From: Abelmoschus esculentus
Taxonomy: Eukaryota; Streptophyta; Magnoliopsida; Malvales; Malvaceae
NCBI GenBank assembly: GCA_035048815.1
Contig: JAUCBN010000054.1
Coordinates: 10,726,001 to 10,790,000 of the forward strand
Direction of reading: 5' to 3'
Length of the DNA: 64,000 bases
In this document: one piece after another, positions 11,835-21,889 of the stretch
Layout of the letters: each line of letters starts with the position of its first letter
Position numbering within the stretch: the first letter of the stretch is position 1
Made by a program: the position numbers and the translations under genes
The notes under the pieces: model-generated
The model's input: only the letters and a program-made list of their open reading frames with translations
The model's database searches: none
What the model was told of the DNA's origin: nothing

Positions 11835-14119
11835 ATGAAATCGGGTGGGGTAAATTTGGTGATGACGGTGATAGGGTTCACAATGAGTATTATGTTCATT
11901 GTTTTTGTTTGTACTCGTTTGATTTGTGCTCGGATTCAGCTCATTGCTTCTCGGAGATCCTTCCCTGTTGCTTCAAGATCTGATCTTAGTATGGTAAGGT
12001 TTTTTTTTTTTTTTTTTTTTTTTTAATCATTAAAATTTCCAGAACTGGATGCTATCCTGTTTGTGTGGTAGTGTAATTTTTGGTTTTATTAGCAAATCTG
12101 GTTTTGTAGGGTTCAGCATTACTGATGGAAGATAATTTCAATATAAAAATACACTCTTTTTTTTCTAAATTCTTTTTTTCCATAATAAGCATATTTATTT
12201 ATTTTTGTAATTGGGATTAAATTTTCAGAATCTAATCCTTACTGGGTTTTCAGCATCAGTAATGAAAGGTTGAATTTTGTGTGTACTGAAGAGAAGATTA
12301 TAAGGTTCTTGTAGTAGAAATTATAAATTGTTTCTTGGTTCATATACTGTTAGGATCTAGCTGTTTTCAAGATTATTCATGTTTTCTTCTTTGTTGATAT
12401 GTTATCTAAACTTAGGAGATGAAAAGAGATAGGAAAAAAGGGTTTGTTGTTTGTCATTTTGGTGGATATCAACTTGGGGTGCTTATCGAGCATGTCGATA
12501 GCAGTTCGACTCGTGCTCGTTAAAAAATTGTGTTGCTCGACTTGTTGCTCGTTAACTCGTTAAGCATTCCTAGTATCAACTACATTAAGACAAACCACAC
12601 AGAAAGTAAATTGAAAGTTTGCAGTAAATTTGAGTCATCTCATGTGTTCCCTTTCCCTCCATTAGTAGTATTCATCCTTTTCATGGGATGGTGCAGCTCG
12701 AACGGGGTTTACATGGCCTTGAGCCTGTTGTTGTTGCCAAATTTCCCACCAAGAAATACAGTGATGCATGCTTCTCGGCTTCGGAAGATGCTCAGTATGT
12801 TTTCAGAACCTTTGCTTAATTTCAGAAATCTCTGCCTGCTTCTTTTGCCTATGACATTTTACTTTATATCACGTGGACGAATTTTCCCTGAGGGTGCAAA
12901 CAATAATATGTTTTCCCCCTCTTATTCCTGGTATTTTCCCATGCATGTTTTCGAATGAGAATTGAATACTGCAATTCCTCATTTAGGCTCAAATATTCTT
13001 TGCTGTATAATATTGAACTTTTTATTCTGCAAAAACAGAAAAAACAGAGTTTAAATAACACAGGTAAGAAAGAGAGCAATTCGTGAGATGTCTAAAATGG
13101 AAGACAGCGATAACTGGACGATGATGAATCGATGAGAGGGACTGTTGAAATGTTGAGCTAGTTACAATCTAAACTTCGTCTACTCAAGTAATATGAATAT
13201 CTGCGAACTTGCCAAGTGCCAACATTCTCTATAATTAATGCTATATTCATGACATTTTAGCTTCATATTCATTGCACTCTGTAGAAAATAGATGTAACCT
13301 CAAGTAGCCTGACTGCCTGAGATATTCAGAAGTTTCAGTTTCAGCCGATTCTCTGGTCTAACAAGCTCACTACCCTGAGGTTGACCTAGGAGTAGGACAT
13401 TCTCCATTTGAAATGAATGGTTATGGAAATGGCATGTAGGTAGGCTCAGGCTGGTCTTTCTTCAGGTTCTAGTTATTTTGAGTTTGGTTCATTTCGTGTT
13501 CAGATTTTTCGTTTCAATCATTTTGGATTCGACCTGTTTCAGGTTTTGGTCCTCAATATGGTAGATACTGGGGTTGGTCATCCTTGGGTTAATCGTAGTT
13601 CAATCTTTTCGACTTATAAAATGGAGTTTATTATATTGTTTCATCTCTAGTTTGGATTATTGCTAGCTTGAGTTACTTAGTAAGGACCTGCCTAACATGA
13701 AAGATACCTTATGATCAGGGATTCAATAGCGGTCCGCAATGACGGTAATACATCCGATATTGTCTGCAACCGTGATAAAACACCACGACCATAGCCGCTA
13801 TTTAAATTCCTGCTTATGATTTAAGAATCATTTTACTTCATGAGTCTTATTTTGATAGCCTAACATGAGTCTTCTATCTACAAATTTTACTATTTGTGGC
13901 AGGTGCATAGTTTGCCTTTCCGAATATCATGCCAACGACATCTTGCGTATCCTGCCCTATTGTGGCCACTTCTTCCATGTCACATGCATAGATACATGGC
14001 TACAACAGCATTCCACATGTCCCGTTTGCCGGCTATCGCTGCGCGAATCTTCTGAGAAGAAGCGTTTGATGCAACCATTGTTCAGTTCAGCCATTCGATA
14101 TCATTTCGGCACACGATGA
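11835..14119 (+). CDS. ATL-type RING-H2 E3 ubiquitin ligase
   Basis: A membrane-anchored E3 ligase of the ATL family. Three coding exons, 11835-11993, 12697-12794 and 13903-14119, join in frame to 157 residues. A single N-terminal membrane segment (about residues 7-30, VMTVIGFTMSIMFIVFVC) is followed by the GLD-like motif GLHGLEPVVVAKFPTKKY encoded by exon 2. The RING-H2 domain starts at C87: CIVC, then C-G-H-F-F-H, C-I-D-T-W and CPVC, giving the C3H2C3 zinc ligands, with the Trp that contacts E2 enzymes. The short tail is basic. Exon 2 is short and easily missed; it is supported by the ATL motif and by matching splice phases. The substrate is unknown and no specific ATL number can be assigned. 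Confidence 0.88.
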
Positions 14120-14700
14120 CATGGGTTTCCATCGAGAAATGAAAGCCGTGGGATGGACCCGGGTCTGGAAAATTCTGGGAGCAATGGATTGGAATCCGGG
14201 GAAAACATATCCCAACAACTGCAGATGATGAGGCCAGCATTAAAGACACAGAAACAAGCATGTAGAAAGCACTCCACAATCCCTTGAATTATCTGATTTT
14301 CAGCACTCTCTTAGTTTTGGTTGAGTTTAATGCATCTAGACCTTATATTGCTCGGACTCTTTATTTTTCGTGAAGTATTCGTGTCTGACACATGAATATT
14401 ATCGTCATATGCATACTCGTATCTACCGTTCAAACCCGAGTCCGAGTAACATTGTATGGATCTCATGCTTGAGAAGTGTACTGTTTTCTGTTTTTGTAGC
14501 TGACTGTAAATATATGTGACAATTTCTTCAGCTTAGTTGTAAACTAATCAATAGTCTTTCTAGTCATTTCATATTGAGCTAATGAAAATTTTGACCCTTA
14601 AATATTTTAAATTTGGAAAATATGGGGTGTCTAATATTATGTTATAATAAAAGTATGACTTCTACAACACGCAATATATTTTATGTAGCATATAAATGTA
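14120..14700. other. 3' region of the RING-H2 gene with a small inverted element
   Basis: Probable 3' UTR to about 14580. A small inverted repeat lies at about 14350-14450: TTGCTCGGACTC on the left and GAGTCCGAGTAAC on the right. The last 8 bases (TAAATGTA, 14693-14700) are the target-site duplication of the next element. Confidence 0.5.
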
Positions 14701-15251
14701 TAGGGCGGAAAAAAAAATCGATTATATGGTCTTGATCTGGTAAGACACGATAGTTTTTATCTGGTATTGGTTTTGGTGGGACCAAGATTGAATTTAAAAT
14801 TTAAGCCACGGTCATAACCGGGATTGAGATTGGATCTTAATTTTTTGGACCCAATACCCGACGGGTACCCAATAGAACCGGGACCAATACCAAATATCCG
14901 GTATTGGTTTTCTTTCGTTTATTTTTCTTATCAAACTTTCTCTTTATGTATAAATATTATGAGTATGACTAGTTTTAAAACTTTAATTTTCAAGCCTACG
15001 ATGTTTAATTTTATTATTTAATATTATTATTGATAGTTGAATTTTTTCTTTAATTACTCAATTTTTTTAAGAATAAACTAATTTACCGAGTACCCGGTAT
15101 TGAAACTGGTTCCCACCCATAAGGGGATCGATTCTTAAAATTTAGGACCTGGTATAACCGAGACCGTTTTCAATTTTTAGGAACCGATAGTTATCAGGAC
15201 CGGAATCAATTTTATTCAAATTGACCGGGTACCCGATATTGTCCACCCCTA
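14701..15251. mobile_element. hAT-type MITE with perfect 8-bp TSD
   Basis: A 551-bp non-coding element beginning TAGGGCGGAAAA and ending GTCCACCCCTA, so the ends are inverted TAGGGCGG/TAGGGGTGG. It is flanked on both sides by the perfect 8-bp repeat TAAATGTA (14693-14700 and 15252-15259). The interior consists of repeated GGTACCCGGTATTGG / CCGGGACC motifs in both orientations. The 8-bp duplication and the TAGGG ends indicate a hAT-derived non-autonomous element. No transposase is encoded. Confidence 0.85.
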
Positions 15252-15259
15252 TAAATGTA

Positions 15260-16078
15260 TATATTAACCAATCCAATTCGGGGTTTATAAAAAACTAATA
15301 TAGGGTGACTCTCTTAATCTATTTTTCTTTATTTACGACGTCATAATTCAAATCTCTAATTTTATTTAAGAGATCTAACATCTCATTTTATTAGATCAAC
15401 CAGTAATTAATATATTTTTTATATTTCTTAATATTTCTTAAGTCTTAGGTAACTTTTGTACTTACTTTTTATGGTATGAATTTTATTTGTAAACTTAGAA
15501 TTGGAAATGAAGTGATAGTTTTGGTTAAACTTAATTTAATGAGCTGAAAAAGTTTGATGAGGGAACATGGATTCTATCATCAAAGGGATTTACAAACAAA
15601 TCTTGTGAAACACTACAATTGAATTGTAGGTCAGATCAACCGATAGGAGTAAATATTAGATCGAAGCAGATTAAAATATTTTAAATTAATCGTGCTATCA
15701 AAATTTATTTAAATTTTTTTAGAATAATTAATTTGACTTAAATTGAATTGTTTGAGTTTTTATTCAAATTTAATCATAAATATTTATAATATTATAATAT
15801 TAATTTATTTTAGTTTAAATAACTTTTTATAGCAAGTGTTGAGCATAAAAAATATATATTTTTAATCTTTAAAATAATATTGTTAAAAAAACAATAATAA
15901 ACCCGAATATAAATCATATATGATTTTTTTTTTGTTTTATTAAAAAAAACATGGAAAAACAACTACTAAAATAAGAGAGAATTAGAGCTTAATCATTACC
16001 CAAATATAATATTAAATTACGACCGAAAACGTAACATTTTAATTATCTAAATATAAATAATTAAAATCGTAATTATTA
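15260..16078. other. AT-rich intergenic DNA
   Basis: No gene was found. This is the 3' flank of the minus-strand CYP77A gene, which ends at 16079, and is mostly AT-rich low-complexity sequence. Confidence 0.5.
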
Positions 16079-17626
16079 TTAATTCGATTGAAAAGAGCAA
16101 ATATTCTCTTTTACCCTCGGCTTGATCGTAGCTTTCAAGGTGTTCTTCAACACAACGGTAAACTCCAATTTCCCTACAAAATCCACTTTTCCGTTGATCG
16201 GAGAAGCTCTCCATTCAAATTCCTGAACCATTTTGGCCAACATCAGGTGAACATGCACCGTCGCCATACCCAAACCAGGACAAATCCTTCTCCCGACGCC
16301 GAACGGCATCATTTTGATCACACCTTTCACACCCGTTATATCGGCATCCTCCTTCCCTAAGTAGAATCTATCCGGGTCGAACTTCTCTGGGTCGGTCCAA
16401 ATAGTCAGATCGCCGCTGATTCCCGGCAGGTATATCTCCAGGTTCGCATCCGTTGGTATGTCGTATCCCCCCAGCGTCGCCGCTTCCTCAACGGCTGCGT
16501 GCGTGAGTGATAAGTACGTCGGTGGGTGTTTCCGTAGCAGTTCTTTGACCACCGCTTGTAGGTACGGGAGTCTTTCGATATCGGATTCGTTTACTTTTCG
16601 ATCCCCGACGGTGGATTGAATTTCGTCGAACAGTTTGGATTGGATTTCTGGGTTTTCGATCAGCTGTGCGATTCCCCATTCGATGGCGGTTGCAGTGGTG
16701 TCGGTTCCGCCGTTGAGGAACTCGGAGCAAAGGGTGACGAGCTCTGAATTAGAAGGTGCTGATTTTCTTCCTTCAACTTTGAGATCGAAGAGCGTGTCGA
16801 GGTACGAAAACGACATGGCGGAGGATCGATCAGGAGCTGGTTTTAAAAGAGTTTCACGGCGGTTTTCGATGAACGGGACGATGTAGTCTATCTGCTCTTT
16901 ACGAACTTGCAGCGCTCGCCGGCGTTGCTTGTAGAAAAACGGCGTTAAAACGGGAAGATAATCGTCGATTCTTGGAGTAACTGTGATCAGAACAGTTTTC
17001 ATTATTTCATCCATTTTCTCAACAGTTTCTTCATCCATTTCGACGCCGAAACACATGGCTAAAAGTATACAAAACACCGCGAAACGAGCGTTTTTCAGCA
17101 CGGAGACGACGCCGTCATTCCCGTCCGCCTCGGCTTTGAGACGATCGATGAGTTTATCCATTGCATGCTCTCTAACGCTACGAAACTCTTTGAGTTTACT
17201 CGAGCTCAGCATGTTTTGAACCATGTTCCGCCTCAGGGACCGCCACACAGGGCCGTAAACGGCGGCGTTGACGGTGAACTTGTTGCAGCTAAAGATGTTC
17301 CGAGTTGGGTTTTCCCTTGGCCGACTGGCGAAGACTGCACTCTTCTCGATAAACGCTTCATGGCAGAGTTTAGCGTCGCTGAGTACAATCAGAGTCCGAG
17401 TCCCCATCCTGAGAGTGAAAATCGGTCCGTACTCCCGACGAAGATCTTCCAGGAATTCAAAGAATTGTTTCCCGGAGAGATAAGCCTGAAAAAGATTTCC
17501 GACAATAGGCCAACCGGGGGGACCCGGAGGCAGCTTAAGACGGCGTTTTCCTCTTGTTTTGCATGAAAAAAACAAAACCAGACATGAAACTACGAATCCA
17601 AGAAGATAGTAAAACGAAGCAGCCAT
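16079..17626 (-). CDS. Cytochrome P450, CYP77A type
   Basis: An intronless 515-residue microsomal P450. An N-terminal signal anchor (about residues 4-22) is followed by the basic KTRGKRRLKL and the proline hinge PPGPPGWPIVGN (about 33-44). The I-helix reads GGTDTTAT, the K-helix ExxR is ELLR (KELLRKHPP), the PERF-type motif is FDPDRF, and the haem loop is FGVGRRICPG with the axial Cys at 449. All catalytic signatures are intact. Single-exon structure and overall sequence match CYP77A, ER enzymes that hydroxylate or epoxidise fatty acids, often in cutin synthesis. The exact substrate here is inference. The GC content is clearly higher than the surrounding DNA. Confidence 0.93.
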   Translation of the reverse strand: MAASFYYLLGFVVSCLVLFFSCKTRGKRRLKLPPGPPGWPIVGNLFQAYLSGKQFFEFLEDLRREYGPIFTLRMGTRTLIVLSDAKLCHEAFIEKSAVFASRPRENPTRNIFSCNKFTVNAAVYGPVWRSLRRNMVQNMLSSSKLKEFRSVREHAMDKLIDRLKAEADGNDGVVSVLKNARFAVFCILLAMCFGVEMDEETVEKMDEIMKTVLITVTPRIDDYLPVLTPFFYKQRRRALQVRKEQIDYIVPFIENRRETLLKPAPDRSSAMSFSYLDTLFDLKVEGRKSAPSNSELVTLCSEFLNGGTDTTATAIEWGIAQLIENPEIQSKLFDEIQSTVGDRKVNESDIERLPYLQAVVKELLRKHPPTYLSLTHAAVEEAATLGGYDIPTDANLEIYLPGISGDLTIWTDPEKFDPDRFYLGKEDADITGVKGVIKMMPFGVGRRICPGLGMATVHVHLMLAKMVQEFEWRASPINGKVDFVGKLEFTVVLKNTLKATIKPRVKENICSFQSN

Positions 17627-18868
17627 TTTTGTCGTGGGGGGAAAAGCTTAACTGAGAGATGGATTTAAGAAGGAGAGGCGCCTGAAATTACTGGTGGTTC
17701 GCCATTAAAGCTGTACAGTGAAGGTTTCCATTAATGCCGTGGAAAAACCATGTGCTCTGCAACAAAGAAACCACCAAAAAGCAAAATCCATGCAAAGCAA
17801 AGACATTTGTGTAAACGAAATTATTACCTGCAACTACTCTGGTTCCAAATCCAACCCAAAGTTGCTAACATGTCAAATGAACAGTTCTTCGATGTCGACG
17901 CTGATTTGACCTTCATTTATTTCAGTCTTCATTGCTTTAACTGTGAGCCACGGTTTCCCCTCCGGAACTGTCGGTTTCAGCTTTCATATGGTGCAATATT
18001 GATTGAGCTCTGTGAAAACTGAGTTATAGAGCAGATTTTTTCTTATGGTCAACTCTTGGATGGTAAACAAGGGCAAGGCTAAAAACCGGCCAATTAATGA
18101 TGGGCGGTAGAGCCGTTTGCGAGATTTTGGTGACCCATAAACAAATTTAAAAATAAGATCTTAATAATAAATATTAAAAAAATAGATTTAAAAACTATAA
18201 AAGTAAATTAAATTATTTATAAATTATTTTTTATTACACTCAATAATTATTGAATGAAAAATATCAAAAAAATTTTATTAAACATTAAACTTATACAAAA
18301 TAACTTCTACAAGCATTTTTATCGTTGAAGCTTTGTTTTTAAACTTAGTTATAGCATATTAACAGCAAATCTCACAAACTATAATATTTTTGAATAAATG
18401 AATGGTCTTCTTAAAATATCGAATTAAAAATTATAAATAAAATATTCAAAATAAATTGTAAGAAATAACATAAAAAAGAGGTGATATGATGAGAAATTAA
18501 GATTTAAAATAACAAGAATAATGAAAATATTATTTATAGGTGTATATAAATTTTTTTATTTTAAAATAAAAAATAATCTTAATTATGACTCTATAATATA
18601 TTAATACCTAAACTAATTAGATACCGACAACTTTATAATTAATTATAAAAAATTATCAATCTCTTGACAATAATTTTTATATTTTATTTAATAATAATAT
18701 AATTAATTTTAAAAACATAATTATAGTGAAGGGGTCCACCTTAATTTTAATTAAATTATTGTTATACTTTAGTCGCTCTTATTTTTTTTAATAAAAAAAT
18801 TATTAACATATATCTTAATTTTTAATATAGTTTAATAATAAAAAATTATTTTTAAATTATTTTAATAA
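17627..18868. other. CYP77A promoter side and AT-rich DNA
   Basis: The first 400 bases contain the leader and promoter of the minus-strand P450; no certain TATA box was identified. Short ORFs on the plus strand (17718-18022) show no family signature. From about 18120 the DNA is AT-rich with no gene. Confidence 0.45.
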
Positions 18869-19108
18869 TGTTATGAATATATTTATTCATGGTGGATATC
18901 CATATATTGAGTTAAAGTTTAATGGGCTTTATTATTAGGGTTTGATACCCATTAGAATTATGGTTTCCATCTTATGTCTATAAATATAGACTTTTAGACA
19001 AAGCATTGTACACAAACCCTACTTTGAGAATATAATAAAATCTCTCTCCCTTTTGTCTCTCATCTTTATTCTCTTATTTTATTCTTGTTCTTTACTTTAT
19101 TCACAACA
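18869..19108 (+). mobile_element. Solo LTR, family A, copy 2
   Basis: A 240-bp sequence with canonical ends TGTTATGAATAT...CACAACA, flanked by the perfect 5-bp repeat AATAA (18864-18868 and 19109-19113). It shares the whole layout of 2180-2411: GGTGGATATC, GTCTATAAATATAGAC (TATA box), TTTGAGAATATAATA and a pyrimidine-rich end. The different target duplications show two independent insertions. No adjacent gag-pol exists. Confidence 0.85.
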
Positions 19109-19545
19109 AATAATAATTATTATTTTAATTTAACTAATTGGAGGCCTTGTCTACCGCCCTGGGCCTTGGGCGGTCGCCCTTATTGCCCAGGCCCAAGGAC
19201 GACTCTGATGGCTGGTAGCCCATATTTTTTTATTGTTGGATTGAAATAGAAAGCGAAAACAGGTTAACCTGTTACACCTATTAAAAATGGGTAAATTACA
19301 TTAGTAACCACCCAATTAATTGAAAATATCTATTTTGGCCACATAATTAAAAAACTCATTAATTAGGTCACTTAATTTTTAAATTAATATATTTTAAATT
19401 AATAAATAAAATTAATCATCCAATCAAATAGTGGCATGTGTCATCACTCGATTGGATGGTTAATTTCATTTACTAATTTATTTTTATTAAATATTTAATA
19501 TATTTTTTCTTCAAATATGTAGTAACACGTGTCATCACCTGATTA
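19109..19545. other. Intergenic DNA with fold-back remnant
   Basis: Sequence from about 19290 begins GGGTAAATTACATTAG, resembling the start of the fold-back elements at 46185 and 47408. Short inverted motifs (CATCCAATCAAATAGTGGCATG / GTCATCACTCGATTGGATG) follow. No gene is present. Confidence 0.4.
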
Positions 19546-19660
19546 GTGAGAAAGAAAGGAAGAAATAAAATTGGTGGTTAATGAGAAAGAAAGAAAGAAA
19601 AGAAGAAATAAAATTGGTGGTTAATGAGAAAGAAAGAAAGAAATAAAATTGAGGAAATAG
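19546..19660. repeat. Purine-rich tandem repeat
   Basis: Three tandem units of about 37-43 bp built on GAGAAAGAAAGAAAGAA followed by ATAAAATTGGTGGTTAAT; the last unit is truncated. One strand is almost purely purine in half of each unit. Confidence 0.75.
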
Positions 19661-19728
19661 GTCTTGGGGTTGAACCCACGTTAAAAGCATGAAAAGCAAA
19701 CATACTAACCACTACATCAAGCTTTCAT
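19655..19728 (-). repeat. tRNA-like sequence (SINE head or tRNA pseudogene)
   Basis: On the minus strand the sequence reads GCTTGATGTAGTGGTTAGTATG with a box-A-like TAGTGGTTAGTATG, and about 25 bases on, GTGGGTTCAACCCCAAG with a good box B (GGTTCAACC). The acceptor stem does not pair, so it is not a working tRNA gene; it is a tRNA pseudogene or the head of a tRNA-derived SINE. Confidence 0.5.
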
Positions 19729-19829
19729 TCATACATTATAATTGTAGTATAATGTATTTAAAATATAACTTTTGAGAAAATAGAATAGAGTAAATATAGT
19801 TTAAGGGGTTCGAATATAATTTTAATAAA

Positions 19830-20410
19830 AAATAAAAAATACTTGATATTAAATATACGAATAAAAATATTTGAATAAAAAATATACGAATAAAAATATT
19901 CGTATAATAAAAATTCAAATAAAAATATTCATATAATAAATATTCCAATAAAAATATTTGAATAATAAATATAAGAATAAAAATATTCATATAATAAATA
20001 TTAGAATAAAAATATTTTTATTCGAATATTTTTATTCTTATATTTTTTATTCAAATATTTTATTTGAATATTTATTCGTAAATTAGATATTTAATATATG
20101 AATATTTAATATACGAATGTTAAATAATAGTTAAAATATTAGAATTTGATTCGAATATTTAAAACATTCAATTTGATTTGAATCAAATTATTTTACATCA
20201 AATTTAATATTCGTATATTAAATATTTGAATATTTTGATTCGAATATTAAATTAAAAAATATTTAAAACATTAAATCATAATATACGGATATTTAATATT
20301 CGAATCAAAATATTCAAATATTTTAATATTTAAATCAAAATATCTAATAAACTTGATTCTAATGTTAAATACACAATTATTTTACTTTAAATATTCAAAT
20401 ATTCGAATCA
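19830..20410. repeat. AT-rich degenerate tandem/inverted repeat
   Basis: A 0.6-kb block made of variants of ATTCGAATATTTTTATTC and its complement, first as direct units of about 35 bp (AAAAATATTCATATAATAAATATT), then inverted from about 20015. No coding potential beyond low-complexity ORFs. Confidence 0.65.
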
Positions 20411-20779
20411 CAATTATCTCGTATGAACATAAATCCCTACAAAGTATATACAAATGCTTACGAAAACCGTAAAAAAAAAGTGTGTACACAAATCATTACA
20501 CTTTCTCATCATGAACTAAAGGAGATCATCCAAAGATAAGGATTTGTGTGCTAAGAGTGGCTTGGTTCGTTGCAGTTAGAAGCAATCCTAAAATTACTAA
20601 TAAGGCGTTGTGGTCATCACCTGATAGGCATAGGCGGAGCCACATTTATAATTAAGGTGTCTATTAAAACCTAAAATTTTTAAAAAATTATATCTTTTTA
20701 TATAATTTATATATAAAAAATTAAAAATATATATAATTGACATCCCTTAATAAATAATTAATTCTTCGACTTGTATTTG
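20411..20779. other. Intergenic DNA downstream of the ankyrin pseudogene
   Basis: No gene was seen. A short run of A (about 20470) and AT-rich filler lie here. Confidence 0.4.
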
Positions 20780-21550
20780 ATGTCCGAAACTCTTGGACAG
20801 AAGCAACTATGCATAATCTTAATGCTTTCTCTGTTATTATGCTGATGTCCCAGATCTAATGCTGTCAAACCATCATGATTAGTCAGATGCTTATCAGCCT
20901 TGCTCTCTAATAGAAGTTTGAGCATCTGATTAGATACAAAAACAGAACCAATATCAGTTATCCACTAAATACAAAAAATGTATTATGTATAGTGGATGGA
21001 GGAACCTGGGGCTGGTTGCTGCTCGCAGCTGTGTAGTGCAGTGTTTCCATCTTCGTCTTTCTGGTTTATTACTTCTCGATAATAGTCTTTCTTCCTAAGC
21101 ATTCGGATTAGGACTTGCAAAACGTCCAATCTCTTGTTCTTCACGGCGATGCGCAAAGAAGTACAATTCTGAGTGGTAACATCTCGGATGCAATCAGGAC
21201 AGGCTTCCAGTAATCTATCAAGCAACCCGTCAGGGTTGCCAACTTTACTGATGTAATGCAAAGGAGTCTCACCCTTCTTTATGCCCATTTTTATCAGCAA
21301 GGTGAATGAGACTCAGACCTTGTTGGTTTAGCTTCCAGGCGACTGATGGCTTTAAATTCATAATCTCCATTGCAAATCCAATGCACCCTTCTTTTGCAGC
21401 TATGTGCAGTGGAGTGTCGACAAACTCCATCTCATCGAAGCGCCTCAAAATGTTCCCATCTCTCTGAATTAATCTATACAGTTCACGAACATTTCCTGTT
21501 CGAGCAGATGCTCTCAAACTTTCATCCATTTGAGGAGCAAGGAGGGACAA
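20780..21550 (-). pseudogene. Broken ankyrin-repeat protein gene
   Basis: The minus strand opens at 21550 with MSLLAPQMDESLRASARTGN and ankyrin repeats (DTPLHIAAKEGCIGFAMEI, SLIHLADKNGH), resembling plant ankyrin proteins of the BDA1-like type. The frame then breaks at about 21290: the next repeat (KGETPLHYISKVGNPDGLL) is in another frame and about one repeat's worth of sequence is missing between them. A second break falls at NTALH (about 21030), where the rest of the repeat is shifted. Further ankyrin coding (NQMLKLLLESKADKHLTNHDGLTALDL) continues at about 20930-20830. The two disruptions make a working product unlikely. Such proteins are often membrane-associated immune components; that is family knowledge only. 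Confidence 0.75.
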
Positions 21551-21889
21551 TAGTTGGTGATCAAAAGAAAGAAATTGATAGACTTTGGACGGTTAATTGA
21601 AAGCCAACAAGCGATACAAAGACAGAAATCTAAAGGTATATCTGTTTGTTTTTGTTTTTTGAGGTTTATATTCCTAGGTTGAGACATGCTTTGCTCCACT
21701 GATATTGAAGCATGTCTTTGATATGTTCATAGACAAAAGCTTTTAAACAAAAAGCAGCCAGCAGTGAATAAGAACATAATATGTCATGTTCTCTTATATG
21801 TTGAGAGTTGAGTCCTCCACTGCAGGCAAAATTGGAGTCTTGAAAAGCTTCTCAGGTGCCTAGGTGCGTCAAGTACATTTCCAACATTA
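21551..21889. other. Spacer between ankyrin pseudogene and LINE
   Basis: No gene was identified. It would include the former promoter of the ankyrin gene and the 3' end of the LINE; no clear poly-A tract of the LINE could be delimited. Confidence 0.4.

Noticed and set aside
12530..12958. 142-codon ORF covering the region of the RING-H2 exon 2
   Set aside because: Its own translation shows no domain. The useful coding is a short piece in another frame (12697-12794) with the ATL GLD-like motif.
16488..17566. Several long ORFs on both strands inside the CYP77A gene
   Set aside because: Shadow frames created by the GC-richer coding sequence; only the 515-residue frame has P450 motifs.
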